Assembly: GCA_027604685.1 (NCBI GenBank)
Contig: JADHYX010000006.1
Coordinates: 1-64,000, forward strand
Reading direction: 5' to 3'
Source of the DNA: Lobulomyces angularis
Lineage: Eukaryota; Chytridiomycota; Chytridiomycetes; Lobulomycetales; Lobulomycetaceae
Length of the DNA stretch: 64,000 nt
In this document: positions 57,234-64,000 of the stretch, in pieces
How the letters are laid out: the number at the start of each line of letters is the position of its first letter
Numbering within the stretch: position 1 is the stretch's first letter
Made by a program: the position numbers and the translations under genes
The notes under the pieces: generated by a model
Seen by the model: only the letters and a program-made list of their open reading frames with translations
Databases searched by the model: none
Told to the model about the DNA's origin: nothing

Positions 57234-59541
57234 ATGTCTTCAAATGATTTTAGTGATATGATGCGACAATATTTACCAACTTCTTTTGGTAAAAAGTCTA
57301 AAAAAGAAACTAAAGTTAGCCAAAACCAATTTAAAAGGTCTGTTGAAAACCAAATTTATCCAAGTGCAAACACAGCTCAGGAAAAAAAATTAAACAGTAC
57401 TCAGAATCCGAATATTAATATTGACAATAATGATGAAGTTGACGAATTTGGCCCTAGCATTCTCATTGAAAATACAGTGGAGGATGAGGAAGATGGGCAA
57501 ACTTTTGATTTTGAACAAGTGAAGTCAAAAAATCTTCCCATTACCCATGAAATCGTTTTAAAGGATCATCAAAAGCCAGTCACGGCATTAACGTTGGGTA
57601 AGTACTTACAGTAAAAGTTTTTTTTCACCATACTTAACTTTCTTAGATCCAGCGGGTAGTAGATTAGTTACTGGGGGTCGTGATGAATTTATAAAGGTTC
57701 AATAATATTTTTATAAAAAAATAAAAAAAATTGGCTAACTCTAGTATTTTCTATCATAGTTTTGGGATTTTAATGGAATGGATGGAAATTTTAGACCTTT
57801 TTTAACAGCAAAAGAAGTATGTGGAAATAATCCTAGTATGTAATATTATGGAGTGAACTAAAAAATAAAATTATTTAGTAAGAGACATGCAGTTTTCAAT
57901 ATCAGGTGATCAGTTTTTAGTTACCTCTGGCGCCAGCGAAGCAAAGATATTAACTAGAGAAGGGAACGAAGTGTATATTATAAAGTAATTAATTTATACC
58001 AATGTTTGTTAATAGAACTCATACTGTGAAAGGTGATCCCTATCTTAGAGATGCTAGAAATACTAAGTATTTTTGAAACTTTATATGTATTAACCCATTA
58101 ATACATAGAGGACATACTTCCGCGTTAACATCTGGTCGGTGGCATCCAAGTGATAAAAATGTTTTCGTCACTTCCTCCATTGATAGTACCCTTCGAATTT
58201 GGGATATAAACCGGTGCAAAGCAGGACAAACTTACGTTATTTCTGTTAAATCTAAACTTCCTGGGACAAGATCTCCCATTACTTGTACAACCTACACAGC
58301 GGATGGGAAAGTTCTTTTGGCTTGTATGTATTTTTTGAATATGGTCTTTTATTTTCCAAAATTTTGAATTTTTTTAGGTGCTCAGGATGGTGCCATACAC
58401 GCATGGAGTTCTAACGGACCATTCATTAGACCTAGCATTGTAAATTTTTTTTATTTTGCTTAAAGTTTAATAATACAATTATAGGATATCGATAATGCTC
58501 ACTGTCAAGGAAGTGGTGCATCTGGCGTTGCATTTGCTTTCAATAATATAAATTTTACTACTAGGGGTTTAGATGACACTGTAAAGCTTTGGGATCTTAG
58601 AAATACCAAAAATCCCATTGCATCAACTCCGTAACTTAAATCAATATTAATTAACTTAAATTTATATTTCATAGTCCTAATCTTCCGAACTTTTTCGAAG
58701 AAACTAACATTATGTTTTCACCAAATGAAGAATTGATTTTAACTGGAGTTTCAGTGAAAAAGAATGATCCTAGTCATGGAAAAATAGTACTGCTAAATAG
58801 TTTAAATTTGGAAGTGATTAAAGAGGTTAAGATTAGTTTAAGTGCGAGTGTCATTAAAGTATTATGGCATCCGCGAATCAATCAAATTGTAACCGGTATT
58901 AGTAATGGGTCTTGTCATGTATTGTACGATCCCCTTGTCAGCGTTAGAGGAGCTACTATTTGCGCTGCCAAAAAAGCGAAAATGGCTGAATTCGATCATA
59001 TTGATTTGCAAACGAATGGGTAAATTTCTTTTTAACTTCAAGGTTTTTGAACTTTTCTATCTTTAAAAAGTGTGATAGTGAACCCCAATGCACTGCCAAT
59101 GTTCAGAACCGATGGAAATAATCAAAAGTCAAAAAAACGTCAAAGAGAAGATAAGAATAAATTTAAACCAGGTAGACTCTTTATTAAACGAACTCTTTAC
59201 TAAACGAATAACATTAATTTTTAAATTATAAAGAAATGCCTTTAAGTGTTAAGGGTAAGAGAGGTGAATTGAATACAAAGGCGGTAGATTTTATTATGAA
59301 GACGAGGTATTTTACCTTATTTTTAATTTTTTTTTTTTAATTTTTGTTAAGAGAGGTGGATTCTACCAGATTAGAGGATCCTAGAGAAGCTATTTTAAAA
59401 CATGCAGATGATGCAGACGAAGACCCTTACTGGGTTGCTCCTGCATACGATAAAAATCAACCGAAACCAGTTTTTAGTCAATCTGTATTTGAAACTGAGG
59501 AAGAGGAAAGACAAGAAAGCCTAAAAAAGAGAAGAGCATAA
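57234..59541 (+). CDS. WDR70: WDR70-like WD40 protein
   Basis: Nuclear WD40 protein linked in fission yeast and humans to chromatin and DNA-break repair. N-terminal arm MSSNDFSDMMRQYLPTSFGK, then ITHEIVLKDHQKPVTALTL and seven predicted blades: SRLVTGGRDEFIKFWDF, DMQFSISGDQFLVTSGASEA, SALTSGRWHPSDKNVFVTSS, STLRIWDINRCKAGQT, LLACAQDGAIHAWSSNGPFI, NFTTRGLDDTVKLWDLRN and IKVLWHPRINQIVTGISNGS. The C-terminal tail is the best family mark: MPLSVKGKRGE, DPREAILKHADDADEDPYWV, PAYDKNQPKPVFSQSVFETE, all closely matching animal WDR70. About ten introns, most under 70 nt. Stop at 59539-59541. Confidence 0.95.
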
Positions 59542-59814
59542 TGAAAGTTTGTTGAATTTGAAATAATAATAAACTATAATTTTTTTGATACCATATAAAA
59601 AGAAATCCTTTTTATTAAATGCATAATAAGGTTAATTTTTGTTATCTTATTAAAAAAATAATAATACATTATTTATTTTATATATATTTAAAATAAAATA
59701 AATAATGAGAAAAAAAAGTGTAAGAAATATAAAAACATATCTTCTTTAAAATATAATTTAATAAAAAATATATATATATATTTTAGAAAAAATGAAAATT
59801 ATTACTTTTATTTT

Positions 59815-61876
59815 TTAGTGCTTTTTCATTAACCAATTTAGTAAATCGACTTTGGTAACAACATGTTTCACCAACTCCCCTTCAGTGACTACAGCGTTAC
59901 TATGCTTTTCAAAAAATGAACTTAAACTTTCTAAAGGAGTATCAACTGTAATTTCAACAAATTTTTCAGTCTTATTTTTTTTTAGAGGAGACTTATCAAT
60001 TCCAAAGTGAAACATGACTCTTGATACAAAATCATTTGGAGTAGCTCTACCAGATGCAAATTTGGATAAGCAGTGACCCAAAGTAAGTAGTCCTACTAAT
60101 TTCTTTGTTGAATAATCTGTAACGGGAAGTTGGTCAAATCCTTTAGACTGCATTATTTCAACAGCGTCACGACACGTCGTCTAAGACAGAAAAAAATTTT
60201 CTTTTAATTCTTCCTAGGAAATATACATTACCGTGGTTGGCACAGTTATAGCATTAGGTAAATTGAGATCTGAAATTTTGGCACCACCCCATTGTGATCT
60301 TTTTCGCTCCGCAGCTAACTCTGATGCATCATCTGTAAACCCTGCTTCTTTCATCCAGTTATCACTAAAATTTCCATTAGTTTTTGCAGATAATTTTCAG
60401 TAACAATTTACTTTAAGAATTTGGTCATGTAATTTCTAACAGAATCTGGTAAAATAACTACACATCTTTGTCCTTTTTTCAGTTGCTTTGCAGCTTTAAC
60501 GGCTAAAAAAATTCAGGAGCTAAGTATATATGAGAAAAAATGTATTAATACCAGCAATGACGGCAGTGCCACTAGACCCACCACATAATAACCCTTCTTC
60601 ACGAATTAATTTTCTAGCCATTAAAAAAGATTCCTTATCTTCAGTTTTGATCCATTCATCAACATATTGACGTTTTAAAACATCTAAATGAAAATAAAAT
60701 TTACTAAAAGATTGAATAAGTTTAACAAACCTGGAACAAAATCATAACCAATTCCTTCAATCTTATAAGAGACCCCCTCACCGCCTTCATTTAATTTTTC
60801 AGGTAATGCTAAAATAGATCCAACTGGATCAGCTGCCACAATTTTTATATTTGGATTTTTTTCCTTTAGATATTTTCCACACCCAGCAATAGTACCACCT
60901 ATAAATACAAATGTAAAAATAAAATTCGAAGTAGTAACCAAATAAGAATTAAAAAAAAAAGAGAATGCCAAAGGGTTGTAAGTTTAAGTAAACTTTGTAA
61001 AAAATATTAACCTGTTCCTGCACCTGCAACAAGCATATCAATTTTTCCACCACTAAAAAATTTAATTCACCATTCAGCCGTTCATTATACCAATTTATAC
61101 CATTGTCTGAATATTTCTACTGCTGTACCATGATAATGCGCTAATGGATTATTAACATTATTATATTGATCAGGGATCATTGAATTTGGAATTTCTTTAA
61201 CCAATCGATTGGCAACCCCTAAATGAGGTGTAAAAAATGAAAATAAAAATACTGATTTACCGATATGAGAATCGGGTGAATCCCAAGCAGCCTCAGTTGG
61301 AGTTCTGAAAAAATAAAAATTTCATGGACTAGATGTATATTGTACCTTATAATTTCTGCACCTAAAGCTTTTAGTACATCAACTTTCTCTTGAGACATTT
61401 TTTCAGGTAAAGTAATAACGGCCTTATAACCCTTTACCGCAGAGGCTAAAGCTAGCCCAATTCCAGTATTTCCACTGGTAGGCTACAGAAAAGTGGATTT
61501 CTTTAGAAAAACCTAATAGAATTCTAAACTTACCTCGATAACAGTATAACCAGGTTTTAATTTTCCATCTTTTTCTAAACCTTCAATCATTCTTTTTCCA
61601 ATTCTGTCTTTAACACTCCCTAAATGAATAAAAAAGAGATAAAACCAATAAAAAAGAGGAAAAAAAGAATTTACCTCCAGCATTATAAAATTCACATTTT
61701 GCAACTAAAATTTAAAAATTTTAAAAAAAAATTGCCATAAAAAGGTAGTTTTTACCCAATTCACACTCCAAGCCATAAAATTTGGCTATTTTATTTAATT
61801 TTACCATTGGAGTGTTTCCAATATGCTCAAGAATATTGTCATAGATTGAGTTATAAATTGTTTTTTCTTCACTCAT
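59815..61876 (-). CDS. CYS4: Cystathionine beta-synthase
   Basis: Pyridoxal-phosphate enzyme that condenses serine with homocysteine in transsulfuration. Begins [32 protein letters not shown], so like yeast Cys4 it lacks the animal N-terminal haem-binding region. The catalytic core shows [14 protein letters not shown] (PLP lysine), [29 protein letters not shown] and [13 protein letters not shown]-terminal regulatory module with two CBS motifs follows ([40 protein letters not shown] ... [29 protein letters not shown]), the region that binds S-adenosylmethionine in animals. About ten introns. Stop at 59815-59817; start CAT 61874-61876. Confidence 0.95.
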
Positions 61877-62133
61877 TTTTTAATACTTTCTAAATTAATA
61901 ATTTGAATCAAAAAAAAAAAAAAATTGAAAAAACTCCTAGTTCTATCTCCAACAACGCCGCAAGAAGGCAAAAAGGGGCGTGATTGGAGACGTTGTTGAC
62001 CAGAAAACCACATCTAATATTGTCTAAGTCTATTTGTACATTATAGACAGCTACAATATCTACTTTAATAAAGACCTTTATTATTTTCGTTATATGAATT
62101 AAAAAAAAGGATCTATTCTGATAAAAAAAAACT
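61877..62133. promoter_or_regulatory. CBS gene upstream region with GC-rich inverted repeats
   Basis: Spacer between the CBS start and the 3' end of CDC6. It contains a GC-rich islet (about 61941-61999) with nested inverted repeats: CAACAACG pairs with CGTTGTTG, and flanking CTCCAA with TTGGAG. No tRNA or other known RNA fold could be fitted. It lies 70-120 bases upstream of the CBS start codon. Confidence 0.4.
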
Positions 62134-64000
62134 TCACACGTTACAAGTTTTTAGTACTTCCTCCAGGATTTTCATATCCTGACAACCTCTCATTACTTCA
62201 GAGGGATGAATATTAAGAAAAAACTTTTTACTTTTGTCCCTAATGGAGGAACCAGGACAAATAGATTTATAACTGAGCTTGTTAAAATTCAGTACAATTT
62301 TTATTAGACTTAATGCCTCAAGAAGGTTTACCAAGTCTTGAAATTCACTTCTACTCACTGGTGGTGGTAAATTATTCTTACTGCTTCGGCAAAGATTAAA
62401 ATATTCTTCTTGTAACTTAAAAATAATTTTTAAAAATTTAATTTGCTCTTCATTACCTTGCTAATGCTTAATTCACTTTTTTTCTCCCCTTCTAAAATTA
62501 CTGCAGCTATCAAAAGTATCTTTTGATGCAAGTGCAAATTTTTTACTTTCATTACTCCAGTCGAGGAATTTCCAAGAACTTCTGAAGTAACCTTAGAAAC
62601 TGTTATGAGTTAATTAGTTTGAAAAATACTACAGATTTTAATTTTTTTTGATAGTACCATGACGTAAAGTAACTTTTGGTACGTCCTGTAAACTAAGAAA
62701 CTTGTTCCCATGGTCTTCATTACGGTTTTCTTTTTTATATTCGCATTCCAAAATTTCAATGGATTGTCTAAAAATTTTATTACGTTGAAGTTAAGTAAAC
62801 CTTTAGATATTTTTTTTTTTAAAACACCTGCACACATCTAGCGCTTTCCTCAAATCTCCAATTCCAACTAGCTTCCTTGCACAAAACTCAATTGCTGAAT
62901 CTTGCATTAGTGGAAAATTTGCAACGTCTCTCTTATTATCTCCAGGATCAAAATCATATAATCTCATTAACCTATCTTTAATTATGTCGGATATTTCGTT
63001 TATCTCATAAGGCTTAAAATTTAAAAGTTTGGGTTCCATATTTTTTGCTCTCAATCGTGGTAGAAATCTTCCAGTCATATCCAGTGCTGGATTTAGAATA
63101 AGTAATTTATTAAAATGTCAATAGATTATGAACGATACCATTTGCTATTCCAATCAACACCAACTTGCTACTTTCATGACTGGCCCATTCAAACAATTTA
63201 TACAAAACTTCTTGGTCTTTTGTTAACAAATAATCAATTTCATCTAAAATAATCACACTTTCTTCTCTTTAAAAAATTGATATAACAAGAAAATGCTTAC
63301 TATGTACTTAAATGAGCTTTACTTTCTGACATCAACTTTTTTAAAAAACTATTTGATTTAGCATTGCCGCACTGATTGTTATCAGTTGAAATAAATATGC
63401 CACTTAAGATGTCAATGCATTCTTTGATATTAAAGGAATCTAAATCCTTGATTTTTCTAAAATCTTTTAAAATTATTTTAAATATGTATTTTGGATCTTT
63501 CAGCGCCATGCAATTAAATTTGCAAAATTTTATCTTATATTTTCTCTAAAAAAAATTGGTTTTATGAAATAAAAAAAAAAAAAACTTACCGGTTTTTCAA
63601 TTTTTTTCATTGAGTTGAATAAAACTTCATCTAAAAGTGCAGTTTTGCCAGTACCCGGACAACCTTATTTTAAAAAATATAAAAGAATTTTTGAGCAGCA
63701 GTAGAGTAAGGTAAAAGCTTACCCGATAGGTATAAACTGCCGTTTTCTCCTTTAACAATATGTTCAGTAATAAAGTTTTCTAAAAATTTTCTCTCTTCCA
63801 CCCGACCAACTTTTCAAATTATTAAATTTTTTTTTTTCCGACTATCATACCTAACTTCTTTGGTGTAGAACATCTTTTAAAAGCAGATTTTGCTTCGTTA
63901 ATGAATTGTAATGGAGTTTTTGGTGTGCTCGGAGTTTTCGGTGTTGCTACAAGGAGAGCCTTCCTTCTTTGCGGTGTTTTAATGTTCTCTAAAGATGCTC
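62134..64000 (-). CDS. CDC6: CDC6 replication licensing ATPase, partial
   Basis: AAA+ loader of the MCM helicase; the N-terminus lies beyond the right edge. The visible N-terminal part is a Thr-Pro-rich stretch (KTPQRRKALLVATPKTPSTP, then KRCSTPKKL) with full or minimal CDK sites, as expected of Cdc6. Walker A is CPGTGKTALLDEV, Walker B IILDEIDYLL, then DQEVLYKLFEWASHESSKLV, GIANALDMTGRFLPRLRAKN and EFCARKLVGIGDLRKALDVC (sensor 2 region). The winged-helix C-terminus ends ILEEVLKTCNV at 62134. The wording around DEIDYLL and LRAKN is closer to Cdc6 than to Orc1, and no BAH domain is visible. Several introns of 40-60 nt. Confidence 0.92.

Noticed and set aside
61935..62010. tRNA or snRNA gene in the GC-rich islet
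   Set aside because: No A/B box, no cloverleaf and no snRNA signature on either strand; kept only as an unexplained inverted repeat.
62134..64000. Orc1 instead of Cdc6
   Set aside because: DQEVLYKLFEW and LRAKN wording, CDK-site cluster just before the ATPase and short size fit Cdc6; the N-terminus is off the window so a small doubt remains.
1..64000. Transposons or integrated viral sequences
   Set aside because: No transposase, reverse transcriptase, integrase or capsid-like frames were found on either strand, and no long terminal or inverted terminal repeats were visible.

Overview
The window is intron-rich, extremely AT-rich nuclear DNA from a fungus or a close relative. Genes are packed on both strands and most are split by very short introns (about 40-90 nt, GTAA-type donors, CTAAC-like branch points, poly-T before the AG acceptor). 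No bacterial, viral or organellar blocks were seen. An 8-base run of N at 23344 shows this is a scaffold. Mdm34 (an ERMES subunit), a CSC1-type channel and large organellar PPR proteins point to the fungal side. A BPI/LBP-fold lipid-binding protein, an NPSN-like Qb-SNARE, a paxillin-like LD-LIM protein and a Kelch-TM-SH3 membrane protein are unlike a typical ascomycete or basidiomycete. A nuclear-encoded complex I subunit argues for respiring mitochondria. An early-diverging fungus or an aphelid/chytrid-like lineage is my inference; I cannot name the species.

Layout. 0-9 kb: tail of a hydrophilic LEA-like protein, two weak small ORFs, importin alpha (-), eIF5A (+), MDM34 (+), a Qb-SNARE (-). 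9-26.7 kb: a DNAJC7-like TPR/J protein (-), a long low-complexity TPR protein (+), a repeat-bearing intergenic region with 29-bp and 32-bp tandem arrays, a C2H2 zinc-finger protein (+), a BPI/LBP-like secreted protein (+), a paxillin-like LIM protein (-), a CSC1-like channel (-). 26.7-40 kb: a Kelch-TM-SH3 protein (-), GTPBP1-like GTPase (+), RNF14-like RBR ubiquitin ligase (+), a secreted purple-acid-phosphatase-like metallophosphatase (+), a DUF1279/FAM210-like mitochondrial protein (+), complex I subunit NDUFB3-like (+). 40-50 kb: two homologous large PPR genes on opposite strands, with an At4g15545-like coiled-coil gene and an unrecognised acidic protein between them, then a small ORF. 50-64 kb: a cytochrome P450 (-), SKI2 RNA helicase (-), WDR70 (+), cystathionine beta-synthase (-) and the 3' part of CDC6 (-), which runs off the right edge.

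The genes do not form an operon-like system. They are housekeeping functions in translation and RNA turnover (eIF5A, GTPBP1, SKI2), nuclear import and replication (importin alpha, CDC6, WDR70), mitochondrial biology (MDM34, DUF1279, NDUFB3, PPRs) and membrane or secreted functions. The most unusual observation is the eIF5A gene: the lysine that is normally hypusinated is kept, but the residues around it, nearly invariant elsewhere, are replaced. Other points worth checking are the PPR pair (one with a C-terminal C2H2-like finger), the BPI/LBP protein, the Kelch-TM-SH3 receptor-like protein, and a paxillin-like gene in which half a LIM domain seems to be absent.
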